A stretch of DNA of 56,422 nucleotides from Streptomyces viridochromogenes (GTDB lineage: Bacteria; Actinomycetota; Actinomycetes; Streptomycetales; Streptomycetaceae): contig NZ_LGUR01000254.1 in the NCBI RefSeq assembly GCF_001270495.1, forward strand, positions 1 through 56,422, written 5' to 3'. Below, piece by piece: positions 17,497 through 26,400 of the stretch. Positions within the stretch are counted from its first letter, which is position 1. Each line of letters opens with the position of its first letter. Position numbers and translations under genes: made by a program. The notes under the pieces were generated by a model. That model searched no databases, had not been told where the DNA came from, and saw only the letters and a program-made list of their open reading frames with translations.

Positions 17497-17515
17497 TGAT
17501 CCGCCGGACAGAACC
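17497..17515. repeat. right copy of the 19-bp outer inverted repeat
   Basis: TGATCCGCCGGACAGAACC is the exact reverse complement of 14465-14483. Together the two copies bound ~3.05 kb that includes the MerR-VOC gene and the IS5 unit. Confidence 0.6.
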
Positions 17516-17568
17516 CAGTGACGTTCTGTCGCTTGAGGACAGACGACGAGGACGGGTGACGAGGGGCC

Positions 17569-17935
17569 ATGACCACCGACAAGCGCGGCGGAGGAGGGAT
17601 GAGTGAGCAGCGGCGGGCGCGGCTGCGGCTGGAGATCTCGCGGGAGGCGGCGCGGCTGTTCTGGGCCGATCGTCATGCAGGGTGTCGTCACCCTCATCGG
17701 CGTGCTGCGCGGCTGGCCCCGGCACCGCTCTCTCGAAGACCACCTGGCCACGGAACTGACCCGGCTCCAACACGAGAACCCGCCCCGTCGATGTCGCCGA
17801 CGAGATGCTCGCGATGAGGACGATCCAGCTCGCCGACTCCGAGCCGGCGCTCCGCACGGCGCGGCTGACGGCCTGCCACCAGACAGAACGGGAGCTGCGC
17901 GCGATCGTCGGCGACCGTCCGGAGCGCGGCTACAC
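17569..17935 (+). pseudogene. TetR family regulator remnant
   Basis: The N-terminal helix of a TetR regulator is readable from the ATG at 17599, which has GGAGGAGGG upstream: MSEQRRARLRLEISREAARLFW. The rest of the DNA-binding domain is missing. A TetR C-terminal domain follows in a second frame (MQGVVTLIGVLRGWPRHRSLEDHLATELTRLQHE) and then a third frame (RTIQLADSEPALRTARLTACHQTERELRAIVGDR). At least one deletion and one frameshift are needed to explain this, so no functional regulator is made. Confidence 0.75.
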
Positions 17936-17937
17936 GG

Positions 17938-18195
17938 TGCCTGGGCCGTCGCCGAGGGGTACGCGGACCGGGACCCCGCCGCGATCTTCGAGGGCTCCTA
18001 CGGCGGTTACGCCGCCCTGGCCGGCGTCAGCTTCACCCCCGACGTCTTCGCCGCCGCGATCGATGTCTGCGGCTCCTCGAACCTCGTCACCTTCCTGCGG
18101 ACCGTGCCGGAGTTCGTGCGACCCACCTGGTCAACAACCGGTACCTCTACGCCGGCACACCGCTGATGGTCGTCCAGGGCCAACACGACTCACAC
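17938..18195 (+). pseudogene. S9 (prolyl oligopeptidase) peptidase fragment
   Basis: The fragment reads WAVAEGYADRDPAAIFEGSYGGYAALAG, with the catalytic Ser in GSYGG. It continues to VSFTPDVFAAAIDVCGSSNLVTFLRTVPEF and, after a frame change, to LVNNRYLYAGTPLMVVQGQHD. This is the middle of an S9 alpha/beta-hydrolase domain. The N-terminal propeller and the His-containing C-terminus are absent. It directly abuts the TetR remnant and runs into the end of the convergent PAP2 gene, consistent with deletion-driven decay. Confidence 0.75.
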
Positions 18196-19566
18196 CAGTT
18201 CGGGTTGCGGATCCGGTTGCAGCGCAGGTGCGGTCTTCGGCACCCACAGTCTGGTGGTCCGTACGAAACCGAGGATCACCGAGGCCGTCACCAGAAGGAG
18301 AAGTGGCCCGAAGAGCCAAGGCCGGTCGGCCATTTCGACCGGCAGAAAGCGATAGGCCACCAGGAGCGCGACGAAGACCGTCGCCCCGTAAGCGACCAGT
18401 TGGATTCCCGGTCGATCCCAGCCACGCGCCTGCGCGCGCAGGGCCGCCTCGATCGTGAGCGCGAACACCACGCCGGCCACCAGGTCCACGCCGTAGTGGT
18501 AGCCGAATCCCAGCGTGGCGCCGAGCGTGGCAACCAGCCAGAACGTGCCGGCGAAGCGCAGAACCCGTGGTCCCGTGCGGGAGTGAACGAAGATCGTGAC
18601 GGCCCACGCCGTGTGCAGGCTGGGCATGCAGTTGCGTGGAGTGATCTCGTCGTACGGCATCGGGAGCGGGGCACTGAGCGGCGGCGCCGTCTCCGGCCAG
18701 ATGTTGGCCACCGCCCAGTGCTCACCACCAGTGCCGAAGGCCCCGGTGCCATAGGCGAAGACCGGTCCGACCACCGGGAAGACCATGTAGATGGCCGGCC
18801 CGACGAGCCCGATCACCAGGAAGGTGCGCACGAGATGGTGGGCCGGGAACCTGCGCTCGACCGCCACGTGCCGCAGCTGGTACAGCGCGACGACGACCGC
18901 GGCCACCGCGAGCTGGACGTAGACGAAGTCGAGAACATGAGGGCCGACGGGTTCGGTGGCTCTGACGATCCGGCCCACCACCCAGGACGGGTTGCCCAGC
19001 GCGTGATCGGCGACGGCCAGGTACTGGTCGAGCACCGTCGGGCGGGTCTTCGAGGTGATCAGCAGCCAGGTGTCGCCGGTCTTACGGCCGGCCACCAGCA
19101 GCAGGGCCAGCCCCACGCCCTTCAGCAGCAGGACACGTTCCGCGCCGGTGCGGCGGGTGACCGCGATGACCGCGCAGCCCAGAATCACCCACAGCGCACC
19201 GTTTCCGAAGGGATGACCTTCGGTCACCTCGATACCGGCGGCCCACCGCACCACCAGAAATACGACGTCGATACCGAGCGCGGCACCCAGTGCGACAAAC
19301 CGCTGCCGCCAGGTGAACACCACCATCATCAGCGCCATGCTGGCGTACAGGAGAAATCCCGATTTAGGCGGGAATATCACCTCTTGCAGCTGACAGGTGA
19401 CGGGCCCCGGCAGGTCGTAACGGCGCGCCGCTATCTCAAGCGCGACAAGGAATCCGAGGGTGACGACTCCCGCGGTGACCCACAGGATCACTCGTGGTTG
19501 ACGCCACACGGCCAACTGGTTTCCGCGTCTTATTCGCGAGAATATCCGCGAGGTTATATTTATCAA
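18190..19566 (-). CDS. PAP2 superfamily membrane protein, inositol phosphorylceramide synthase-like
   Basis: The ~458-residue protein has about ten transmembrane segments. The second half carries the PAP2 phosphatase/phosphotransferase motifs: CMPSLHTAWA (the SxxxH region) and HYGVDLVAG (catalytic His plus Asp), which lie at the membrane surface. This arrangement matches the AUR1/PAP2_3 group. Actinobacterial members act on lipid phosphates or transfer head groups, and the substrate here is unknown. The N-terminus starts MINITSRIFSRIRRGN and is AT-richer than the rest. The gene is followed on the same strand by decayed material and preceded by a GT-C-like membrane protein gene, so envelope lipid or glycan metabolism is plausible. 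Confidence 0.85.
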   Translation of the reverse strand: MINITSRIFSRIRRGNQLAVWRQPRVILWVTAGVVTLGFLVALEIAARRYDLPGPVTCQLQEVIFPPKSGFLLYASMALMMVVFTWRQRFVALGAALGIDVVFLVVRWAAGIEVTEGHPFGNGALWVILGCAVIAVTRRTGAERVLLLKGVGLALLLVAGRKTGDTWLLITSKTRPTVLDQYLAVADHALGNPSWVVGRIVRATEPVGPHVLDFVYVQLAVAAVVVALYQLRHVAVERRFPAHHLVRTFLVIGLVGPAIYMVFPVVGPVFAYGTGAFGTGGEHWAVANIWPETAPPLSAPLPMPYDEITPRNCMPSLHTAWAVTIFVHSRTGPRVLRFAGTFWLVATLGATLGFGYHYGVDLVAGVVFALTIEAALRAQARGWDRPGIQLVAYGATVFVALLVAYRFLPVEMADRPWLFGPLLLLVTASVILGFVRTTRLWVPKTAPALQPDPQPELV

Positions 19567-19637
19567 TTATTTGGTCGATTTGTCATGTGCTCGGGCAACG
19601 AAGGGCGATCGTTAGTTCGATCATGTTATCGGAGCGG

Positions 19638-20813
19638 TCAAGAGGGCCGCCCGGCCTTCGCGTGCGGCGGTTCGTTCAGGCGGTCGGTGATCGAGCCGGT
19701 GGGGCGCGCCGAGTGGCGCCGGCGCCGGTCCCGCACCGGCCAGAAAAGGACATACGCGGTGGATACGACGACGAAGCCCAGGCGGATCAGACCGCGGGCC
19801 GCGTCATCGGGAACGACGAACACCGTGCCGTACAGGGTGATCAGCCCGACCCAGCTCCACCAGGGCACCAGGCGCCGCTGCCCGATCACGTCCCAGAGCA
19901 GTGTGCCCAGCAGGACGGAGGCGGTGTAGTACGTGTAGACGCTCGGGTCCAGGACGATCCGGGCGTTGGCGCCGAGCAGGACGACGGCGGGCCAGCGGCC
20001 TCGCCGGACCGCGAGGCAGCCTAGCGCCAACCCCAGTGCCGCCTGTGCGGGCCGGTCCCAGGGAGGGGTTTGCGGATCGTCGACGCCGAGCCAGCGCAGC
20101 GCGGACGCGGGCTGGTTGGGGATGGTGAACTCGGCTGCGGCGAACGACTGCGGGGCGCCGAGGAGGAACGGCAGCCAGACGAGCGCGACCAGAGCCGCGC
20201 ACCACAGCCCCGCGCGCAGCAACTGTCTTCGCGGCAGCGCGAGCAGCAACGGCAGGAAGGCCAGAGCGGTCGGTTTGGAGTCCATGGCCAAGGCCAGGAA
20301 GATGCCCGTCGCGGCGGCGTTGCCGCGGGTGAGGGCGTGTACGGCCAGGGCCGTGAAGAAGAGGGCCAGAACGTCGTCGAGGTGGCCGAAGCGGACGGCG
20401 ACCTCGATCCACATCGGGATGAAGGCCAGGCCGGCGATCAGCACGCGCTGCCGCAGCCGCTGGTGGTTGGTGCCGGTGCCCAGGAAGTGCCAGGCGGCGC
20501 TGCGTCCGGCCACCACCAGTATCACCAGGCCGAGCAGGGACATCACAGCGGCGGCCAGGAACTGCCCGACGGCGTCGGGAAAGGGGTTGAACAGGCCCGC
20601 CGCCAGGAAGCTGACGGGGCCCATCTGCAGTTCGGGGTGATGGGCGTACAGGTTCAGACCGCCGTCCGGCCGCCCCGGGCCGGCGTAGATCAACTCGCCG
20701 CCGGTGCGCAGATAGTGCCAGGAGAACCCCCCGTTCGGCTGGACCACGGCGAACCACAGGACTGCCCAGGCGGCGAGCAGCACCAGGTGCATCCGCTGGC
20801 TGATGGCCGACAC
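19638..20813 (-). CDS. polytopic membrane protein, GT-C/GT87-like
   Basis: The ~391-residue protein has about ten hydrophobic helices. A loop contains GHLDDVLALFFTALAVHAL and DSKPTALAFLPLLLAL, a pattern found in GT87-type mannosyltransferases and related membrane glycosyltransferases. The GTG at 20813 has AGGAGGAGAAGG immediately upstream and gives a sensible N-terminus before the first helix; the frame stays open further upstream but without membrane-protein character. The substrate cannot be told. It runs in the same direction as the PAP2 gene 71 bp downstream and may be co-transcribed with it. Confidence 0.7.
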   Translation of the reverse strand: MSAISQRMHLVLLAAWAVLWFAVVQPNGGFSWHYLRTGGELIYAGPGRPDGGLNLYAHHPELQMGPVSFLAAGLFNPFPDAVGQFLAAAVMSLLGLVILVVAGRSAAWHFLGTGTNHQRLRQRVLIAGLAFIPMWIEVAVRFGHLDDVLALFFTALAVHALTRGNAAATGIFLALAMDSKPTALAFLPLLLALPRRQLLRAGLWCAALVALVWLPFLLGAPQSFAAAEFTIPNQPASALRWLGVDDPQTPPWDRPAQAALGLALGCLAVRRGRWPAVVLLGANARIVLDPSVYTYYTASVLLGTLLWDVIGQRRLVPWWSWVGLITLYGTVFVVPDDAARGLIRLGFVVVSTAYVLFWPVRDRRRRHSARPTGSITDRLNEPPHAKAGRPS

Positions 20814-21066
20814 GCCTTCTCCTCCTCGGTGCTTGTCGCCGCGCACGGTTCCCCCGTCCCACGCACACAGTTCGTGCGCCCCTCCTTGAGATGGCTGGAA
20901 GGCAGGAAAGGTTCTTTCGAGGAAGAGGGTCCGCCCCCGTGGTGACCGGTCTCTCGTCGCGTCCCCGCGGAAATGTGCGTGATCGGTAACAGACGGATCC
21001 CTCGGCCGCCTCCACCCCTCTTGCCGGATGCACGGGGCCACACAGCGACGGCAAGGAACAGACGAC

Positions 21067-21861
21067 ATGGTGCGAAGCGGCGGACGGGGTTGGTACGGCA
21101 AGGTGCTCGCGGCGGCGCTCGGGGTGACCACGGTGGCCGCCGTGACCTCGTTCTGGAACGGGCAACTGAGTTCCCCTCAGGGACGGCCCGCCCAGCCGGG
21201 CGCCTCGGCGCCTGCCGCCAAGTCGCCCACTCAGCCGCAGGGCCGGAAGGCGACGCCTGTGTCGGCGGAGATCGCGCATGCCTCGGACGGGGGCGCCCGA
21301 AGCGTCAACATCACCATCGACGACGGACCGGACCCCGTCTGGACACCGCAGGTGCTGGAGCTGCTGCGGGACAACGGCGTGAAGGCCACGTTCTGCATGG
21401 TGGGCACGCAGGCTCAGGCACATCCGGACCTGGTCAAGGCGGTCGTGGCGGCCGGGCACCGGCTGTGCGACCACACGGTTTCGCACGACGTCACCATGGA
21501 CCGCAAGTCCCGGGCCTACCAGTCACAGCAGATCCGGGACGCCGAACGCCTGATCACCGAGGCGTCCGGGGGCGTACGCCCGATGTACTACCGGGCCCCG
21601 GGAGGCGCGTTCACCCCCTACAGCCGCCATCTCGCCGCGTCCCGTGGAATGCGCCCGCTCGGCTGGAACGTCGACTCCAAGGACTTCGAGCGCCTCGGCA
21701 CGAACACGATCGTCGCCACCGTCAGGAACGAGCTCCCCAACGGCCCGACCCTCCTCTTCCACGACGCGGGAGGCGACCGCTCCCAGACCGTGGCCGCCCT
21801 GCGCGAGCTCCTGCCCTGGCTGAAGGAACAGGGGTACTCCTTCGGCTTCCCCGTGCGCTGA
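21067..21861 (+). CDS. polysaccharide deacetylase (CE4, NodB homology domain), membrane-anchored or secreted
   Basis: The 264-residue protein has an uncleaved or cleavable N-terminal hydrophobic segment (VLAAALGVTTVAAVTSFW), a Pro/Ala/Ser linker, and a NodB domain at ~75-264. The metal-binding triad is visible: the Asp pair in ITIDDGPDP, and two His in CDHTVSHD. RAPGGAFTPY and a late LLFHDAGGDR carry the other conserved residues. CE4 enzymes remove N- or O-acetyl groups from chitin, peptidoglycan or xylan. AAGGAA precedes the ATG. It stands alone, so the substrate is open, but a cell-wall target is most likely. Confidence 0.9.
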   Translation: MVRSGGRGWYGKVLAAALGVTTVAAVTSFWNGQLSSPQGRPAQPGASAPAAKSPTQPQGRKATPVSAEIAHASDGGARSVNITIDDGPDPVWTPQVLELLRDNGVKATFCMVGTQAQAHPDLVKAVVAAGHRLCDHTVSHDVTMDRKSRAYQSQQIRDAERLITEASGGVRPMYYRAPGGAFTPYSRHLAASRGMRPLGWNVDSKDFERLGTNTIVATVRNELPNGPTLLFHDAGGDRSQTVAALRELLPWLKEQGYSFGFPVR

Positions 21862-21934
21862 CCGCGGCCGCCACCGCGCGGCGAGCTGCCCGGTGGCGGC
21901 GACGATGCTGGTGGCCTGGACGGCTGAAGGGCGG

Positions 21935-22690
21935 TCAGAACGACGAGGGGGCGTCTCCGCGGAACGGGGGCACCACCTCGCAGCGCCGCGGGGACGCCGG
22001 AAGCGTGGGCTTGTCCCGGTGCGGCACAGCGGTGGCGCGCACCGGGGTCGTGGCCAGTACGGCCGAGGTCGTGAGGGTCCCTGAGGACTTGTGCGTGTGC
22101 CGCTCACCGAGGCTGTCGTCGATCCGCACGACGAACCCGGTGGTCCTGCCCGCCGGCTCAGCCAGGTCGATCATGCCGGCCACCGCCGAGACCTTCTCGT
22201 ACAGCGTCTTGCCCTGGGCACCGCGCGCCGGTTCGTCGGACCTGGCGACGGTACGCAGCGCGTCCAGGATCCGCACCAGGTTGTGCCCCGAGACGAACAC
22301 GTCCTGCATCCCGTCGGCATCCTTGGTGATACGGCCCTTCGGCAGGTTCGGATTGGCGGTGAAGAGGCCCAGGTGCCTGCCGTCTGGACCGGCCCGGTTC
22401 CCCGCGTCGTACGTGCTCTGGGTCCAGAAGGGTTTCCACACCCCGAAGGCCGCCCGCGCCATGAACGTCCATGTGTCCTCGTGGCAGCGCAACGTGACGT
22501 AGGAGATGCCTGCCAGTCGCCGCATCACCTCGCCGTGTCGACCGGCGGAGATCTCGTTCGCGGCACGTGCGGCGAGGTCGACGGCCCGGTCCTCCTCGCG
22601 CCACCGCTCCTCCTGCTGCCAGCGGCGGTTCGCCAGGTCCCGCTTGTGCCGCCGGCCTTCGACGTACTGTTCGACAAGGGTTCTGAGCAC
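21935..22690 (-). CDS. conserved hypothetical protein
   Basis: I do not recognise a named family for this ~251-residue soluble protein. It starts LRTLVEQYVEGRRHKRDLANRRWQQEERWREEDRAV, a highly charged helix that is probably coiled coil, followed by a mixed alpha/beta region. There is no signal peptide or membrane segment. I used the GTG at 22690, which follows GGGGAG; a TTG at 22777 would add an Arg/Pro-rich stretch. GC3 is normal for the window, so it is probably expressed. It lies convergent to the deacetylase gene. Confidence 0.55.
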   Translation of the reverse strand: MLRTLVEQYVEGRRHKRDLANRRWQQEERWREEDRAVDLAARAANEISAGRHGEVMRRLAGISYVTLRCHEDTWTFMARAAFGVWKPFWTQSTYDAGNRAGPDGRHLGLFTANPNLPKGRITKDADGMQDVFVSGHNLVRILDALRTVARSDEPARGAQGKTLYEKVSAVAGMIDLAEPAGRTTGFVVRIDDSLGERHTHKSSGTLTTSAVLATTPVRATAVPHRDKPTLPASPRRCEVVPPFRGDAPSSF

Positions 22691-22880
22691 GACAGGGTCA
22701 CTCCCCGCCCGGCGTGGTGGAACCGACCGCGAATGCCCGGGTCGGCAAGGCGTTTCGCCGGGATACGGCCCGGTCAAGGTCTTCGAGGAGCAAAAGCGAA
22801 CTCATACTGTCTGAAACGCGCCAGCGACCTTCAAGACACGCTGCGGCGTCCCGACCGCCTGCCGTCCCGGGATGGCCCTG

Positions 22881-23492
22881 CTAGCCGCCCGTGCGGGACA
22901 GGGCGGCGGCGAGGGTGAGTGGCGCGGTTCTCATGCCGATCAGCACAGCCGGCTCCAACTGCGCGAACCGGTCGGCGGCCGCCTTCGGGGCGTAGTCCTG
23001 CCCGCACACCGACCACACGGCACCCAGGCTCGCGGCGGCCAGGAACGCGACGATCGCGTGCGGGGTGTTGGGCAGGTAGCCCACGACCCGGTCGCCCTTG
23101 CCGACGCCCAGGTCACGCAGGGTGGCCGCGACGGAGGCGACCAGGGAGCGCAGCCGCTCCCCCGTCACCGGGTAGCCGGAACCGGTCTCGTCCAACGCGA
23201 TGATCGCGGGCCGGTCGGCGGCGAGGTCGCGCAGGGCGTGGTGGGCGTAGTTGAGGGTGGCACCGGGCATGACCTCCGCTGCCAGCACCCGCTCGTACGG
23301 GCTGTCCGCGTCGATGTCGAAGTACTCCCACACCGCGCCCCAGAAGCCCTCCAGGTCGGTGACCGACCAGCGGTGCAGGGCGGTGTAGTCGGCGCCGTCC
23401 ATCCCGGCGTGGCGGGCGAAGTCCATGATGCGGCTGCCGGCGACGGCCTGCGGGTCGGGCGTCGTGAAGGGGTCCGGGTACGGCCTGGTCAT
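22881..23492 (-). pseudogene. acetoacetyl-CoA synthetase, N-terminal fragment
   Basis: The frame encodes ~203 residues matching the start of acetoacetate-CoA ligases. An ACAS_N-like region (LEGFWGAVWEYFDIDADSPYERVLA) is followed by the first part of the AMP-binding domain, ending RFAQLEPAVLIGMRTAPLTLAAALSRTGG. Full-length enzymes are ~650 residues, and the YTSGTTG and later adenylation motifs are missing, so the product cannot work. The ATG at 23492 overlaps the upstream stop as ATGA, showing that it was once translationally coupled to the FAD monooxygenase. Confidence 0.82.
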
Positions 23493-23915
23493 CGTGTGGC
23501 TCTCCTCAGCAGGCTCTTCTCGACGGTCGGTGGGCAAGGGTGGGGGCTGCGGGTGGTGTGCAGGAGGGACGCCCAGGTGGCGGTGTCCGTGAAGGCATGG
23601 CCGCCTGCCGGGACCACGTCCATGACGACGCGGTCGGGACGCAGCACCACGGCGTCCGCACGGCCGGCGCGCAGCCAGGCGGCGAGCGTGCCGTCGTCGC
23701 CGAGATCGGCCACGGGGACCGCCCGGACGCCCCGAGCCCTTGGGCGAGCGCGTTCAGCGCGGGCCAGGGATCGGCGGCGGTCAGGACGGTGAAGGAGTCG
23801 TCAGGGATGTCCCGCAGCGGCACGGGCTCGCCGGGGGCCTTGTCGAGCAGGGCCTTCAGAGGCGGGAGCGGCTCGCCTTGCAGGGCACGGACGGGTGCGG
23901 GCCCCATCAATGCCG
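23489..23915 (-). pseudogene. FAD-dependent monooxygenase (MhpA/PgaE-type), C-terminal fragment
   Basis: Only the C-terminal thioredoxin-like region of an aromatic FAD monooxygenase remains: DDSFTVLTAADPWPALNALAQGLG, then after a frame change near 23715 VADLGDDGTLAAWLRAGRADAVVLRPDRVVMDVV. The GxGxxG FAD motif and the GDAAH region are absent. It precedes the truncated acetoacetyl-CoA synthetase with an ATGA overlap, so both are remnants of one aromatic or acid degradation operon whose two ends were lost. Confidence 0.72.
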
Positions 23916-24015
23916 TCCGGGCCGTCGCCTACACCCACGACTCGCCGGCGCCACACGGCCGGCACGTGCTGGCAGCCCGAGCGGGGCTGCCAGCTCAGAT
24001 CCTTGCGCGACAGGC

Positions 24016-24729
24016 TCAGCCCGGGGCCACGGCTCGGCCGGTCGTGGGGGAGATCATCCCGGCACACAGCCCTCGAGCTGCCAGCCCCTGCGCTATCCGC
24101 GGTATCGCGGCGAGGGAGTTGGCGGACCAGTCGTGCATGAGGATGACCTGCCCGCTGGTGAGCCGCCCGGCGGCCGCCACGATCGCATCCGTACTGGCCC
24201 CGTTCCAGTCCTGCGAGTCGACGTTCCAGAGGATCTCGGTCAGCCCGTACTTGGCCGCGACCGCCTTCACCGTCGCGTTGGTTTCGCCGTACGGCGGCCG
24301 GAACAGCCGCGGGGTACCGCCGCCCGCGCTCGCGATGGCCTGCTGGGTCCGGTAGATCTCGGAGTCGACCGTCGCCTGGCTCTGCTGGGTGAGGTGCGGG
24401 TGGGTGTAACTGTGGTTGCCGACCCACATACCGGCGCTGACCTGGGCCCGCACCTGGGCCGGGTTGGCGGCCGCGTACTGGCCCTGGTTGAACATGGTGG
24501 CCCGCAGTTCGTTCTGCCGGAGTGCGTTGAGCAGGGCCGGGGTCTTGCCGGACGGCCCGTCGTCGAAGGTGAGCCCGACGTAGCCGTTACAGGCGGCGGC
24601 CTGGGCAGGGGCGCCGGCGTGGACGGTGAGGGTGGCGGCGGCAAGGGCCGCGACGACGGCGAGCCGGGCGGCGAGGGATCGTAACGGGCGTTGCCCGCGA
24701 AGGGCGCTCGTCTGGCGGTCCATGGTCAC
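24016..24729 (-). CDS. secreted polysaccharide deacetylase / acetyl xylan esterase (CE4)
   Basis: The ~237-residue protein has a Sec signal peptide ([29 protein letters not shown]) and a NodB domain directly after it. The metal and catalytic residues are clear: [10 protein letters not shown] (Asp pair), [10 protein letters not shown] (His pair), LFRPPYGET and VILMHDWS near the end. Its start overlaps the stop of the GH11 xylanase gene as GTGA (24726-24729), so the two are translationally coupled. Together with this coupling, the resemblance to Streptomyces AxeA-type CE4 esterases points to removal of acetyl groups from xylan, which opens the chain to the xylanase. Confidence 0.92.
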   Translation of the reverse strand: MTMDRQTSALRGQRPLRSLAARLAVVAALAAATLTVHAGAPAQAAACNGYVGLTFDDGPSGKTPALLNALRQNELRATMFNQGQYAAANPAQVRAQVSAGMWVGNHSYTHPHLTQQSQATVDSEIYRTQQAIASAGGGTPRLFRPPYGETNATVKAVAAKYGLTEILWNVDSQDWNGASTDAIVAAAGRLTSGQVILMHDWSANSLAAIPRIAQGLAARGLCAGMISPTTGRAVAPG

Positions 24730-25439
24730 CCCACCGTGATGTTGGAGTTGCCGCTGCTGCGGTAGCCCTCGGTCGCCATGATCATGTAGTAGCGGAAGCT
24801 GCCGAGGGTCATCCCGGCACGGGCCCAGGCGTCGAAGTGGTTCCCGGTGGTGATGGCGCCCCCCGTCCGCTTGGACCGCCGGACACTCCAGTACTGGTTG
24901 AAGGTGCGGGTGCCCTCGACCGACGGGGCGTTGTACCGGGTGGTCTGGTAGATGTCGTACGTCCCACCGTCACTGGTGACACTGCCCTTGTACGTCCCCG
25001 TCGGCCGGTAGGTCCCCCAGCTGTCGACGACGTAGTACTCGACGAGCGGGTTCGAGGTCCAGCCGTACAGACACAGGTAGGCGTTGCCGGACGGGTTGAA
25101 GGAGCCCGAGTAACTCACCGTCCTACGACTGCCGTTGCTCCACCCCTTCCCCGCGACGAAGTTGCCGGTGTTGCTCCATGAGGTGCGGTAGTTCCCACCG
25201 GAGCTGAGCGTCATGGAGACGGTCCCCGGCGCGTCGGTCCAGAACGAGTAGTAGTAGCCGTTGTTCGTCCCGGTCTGATTCGCGGTGATGACGGTGTCCG
25301 CGTGGGCGGTCCCGGGCAGGGCGACCCCGGCCGCGACGGCCAGAGCCGTGACACCGACACCGCTGACGAACGTCCTGCGGCTCATGGGGTGTTCGGATGC
25401 GGATGCGGGTGGGGGTGTGGGTGCGGGTGCATCGTTCAT
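24726..25439 (-). CDS. GH11 endo-1,4-beta-xylanase, Tat-exported
   Basis: The ~237-residue protein is a family 11 xylanase. The beta-jelly-roll motifs are intact: [10 protein letters not shown], the nucleophile Glu in [12 protein letters not shown] (~134), and the acid/base Glu in ATEGYRSSG (~226). The N-terminus has twin arginines and a hydrophobic core ([29 protein letters not shown]), fitting Tat export. There is no carbohydrate-binding module. The ATG at 25439 has GAGGAGGAAGC upstream. The gene heads a two-gene unit with the CE4 esterase and is preceded by a promoter with an operator-like inverted repeat. Its product degrades xylan outside the cell. Confidence 0.96.
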   Translation of the reverse strand: MNDAPAPTPPPASASEHPMSRRTFVSGVGVTALAVAAGVALPGTAHADTVITANQTGTNNGYYYSFWTDAPGTVSMTLSSGGNYRTSWSNTGNFVAGKGWSNGSRRTVSYSGSFNPSGNAYLCLYGWTSNPLVEYYVVDSWGTYRPTGTYKGSVTSDGGTYDIYQTTRYNAPSVEGTRTFNQYWSVRRSKRTGGAITTGNHFDAWARAGMTLGSFRYYMIMATEGYRSSGNSNITVG

Positions 25440-25478
25440 GTGCCTGCTTCCTCCTCGTCGAGTAGCTCGGTCATCGGC

Positions 25479-25531
25479 AGTTTTGGAGTGACCCTGCCAA
25501 CTGTCAATAGTTTCGGTAATCACTTCGAAAC
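25479..25531 (-). promoter_or_regulatory. xylanase promoter with operator-like inverted repeat
   Basis: On the minus strand a perfect -35 hexamer TTGACA (25502-25507) is followed after 17 bp by a weak -10 candidate AAAACT (25479-25484). Just upstream of the -35, GTTTCG (25510-25515) and CGAAAC (25526-25531) form a 6-bp inverted repeat with a 10-bp spacer. GTTTCGAA-type repeats are associated with repression of Streptomyces xylan genes, so this is a plausible operator. A second GTTTCGAAGA occurs at 25661. Confidence 0.55.
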
Positions 25532-25845
25532 ATTCTGACGGAGAGGGAGAGGCTGGAGTGGATGTCTTGCCTGGTCAACGGCCATGCATGACTAACAAAT
25601 CTAAGGTTGATGGGCCGTGCCACCAAGGTGAGATCAATTCCGAACTCATCCTTTACGAATGTTTCGAAGATTTCCCGATCAAGGGCCGCCCTGAAGCTTG
25701 GTCGGATGGCACGAAAGCGGAACACGGGCCCCGCGCCAGGACCACGACACGGCGGGTCTCCGTCCATGCGTGAGCCACAGAGGAAAACAGGTCGCGGGAA
25801 CCCTCGGACCGGTGAAACCCAGGTCAGGAGCGCTTGGCCACCGAC
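25532..25845. other. no gene recognised upstream of the xylanase
   Basis: This ~310-bp stretch is less GC-rich than the window average near 25600-25680. Open frames on both strands lack codon bias or recognisable motifs. A GTTTCGAAGA element at 25661 may belong to xylanase regulation. Confidence 0.5.
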
Positions 25846-26127
25846 TCACGGATGGCAACGCGGGAGCGGGTGTTGGCCTGTTCGAGGGAGACCCGTCGGC
25901 AGGGCGCCAGGCGCGGGATGCGGGTACGCCAGACATCCGGACGCTGTCCGCGGCTGAGGCTGCTCGACCGGGAACCCGGGGCGGAGGTGCGGGCGTTCGA
26001 GCCGGTGCTGCGCCTGCTGGAGAAGCGCGTCGCTCCGCACATGGAAGTCCTGCGGCCTGGCCTGATCGCCGCGCCCGCTCGCGAACCCGCCCGCCCTTTC
26101 GGCGGCGAGCAGGCCCTGGTGGAACAC
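25846..26127 (+). pseudogene. ImuB-type Y-family polymerase fragment
   Basis: The translated stretch matches the N-terminal part of Streptomyces ImuB-like Y-family proteins. It reads RVLACSRETRRQGARRGMR, then SGRCPRLRLLDREPGAEVRAFEPVL and EVLRPGLIAAPAREPARPFGGEQAL. The true N-terminus and all of the polymerase C-terminus are missing, and the frame passes without a break into a Fur fragment. ImuB works with ImuA'/DnaE2 in mutagenic repair; nothing functional remains here. Confidence 0.72.
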
Positions 26128-26400
26128 ATAGGACTGCGCGACCTGGAGACTGCGGACGCCGTCGACGCCATCCAAGCCAGTGCCGGTGAACGGCATTACC
26201 GGTGACGGCCCACCGATGAACACCGCCACCACCTGATCTGCCGTGCCGACTGCAGCAGCCGGCCGGTGGAGGCCGAGGTCGTCGAGGAGTGGGCCGGACG
26301 GATCGCCTCCGACTCCGGATTCGCCGCGGTGGAGGACGCCGTCGAACTCACCGGCGTCTGCGCCGGCTGCCAACCCCCACCGAGTGAGGAGAACTGCCGT
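26128..26400 (+). pseudogene. Fur/Zur-family metalloregulator C-terminal fragment
   Basis: The segment continues the ImuB frame as DAIQASAGERHYR, hits an in-frame TGA at 26203-26205, then reads RPTDEHRHHLICRADC. It ends DSGFAAVEDAVELTGVCAGC. The His-rich strand and the C-x2/3-C pairs are the dimerisation and Zn-site region of Fur proteins. The winged helix is absent. It lies just upstream of an intact His-rich protein and ArsR regulator, so a metal-homeostasis locus may once have been larger here. Confidence 0.75.

Noticed and set aside
25504..25767. 87-codon minus-strand frame upstream of the xylanase
   Set aside because: It overlaps the promoter and operator-like repeat, lacks codon bias and has no recognisable motif.
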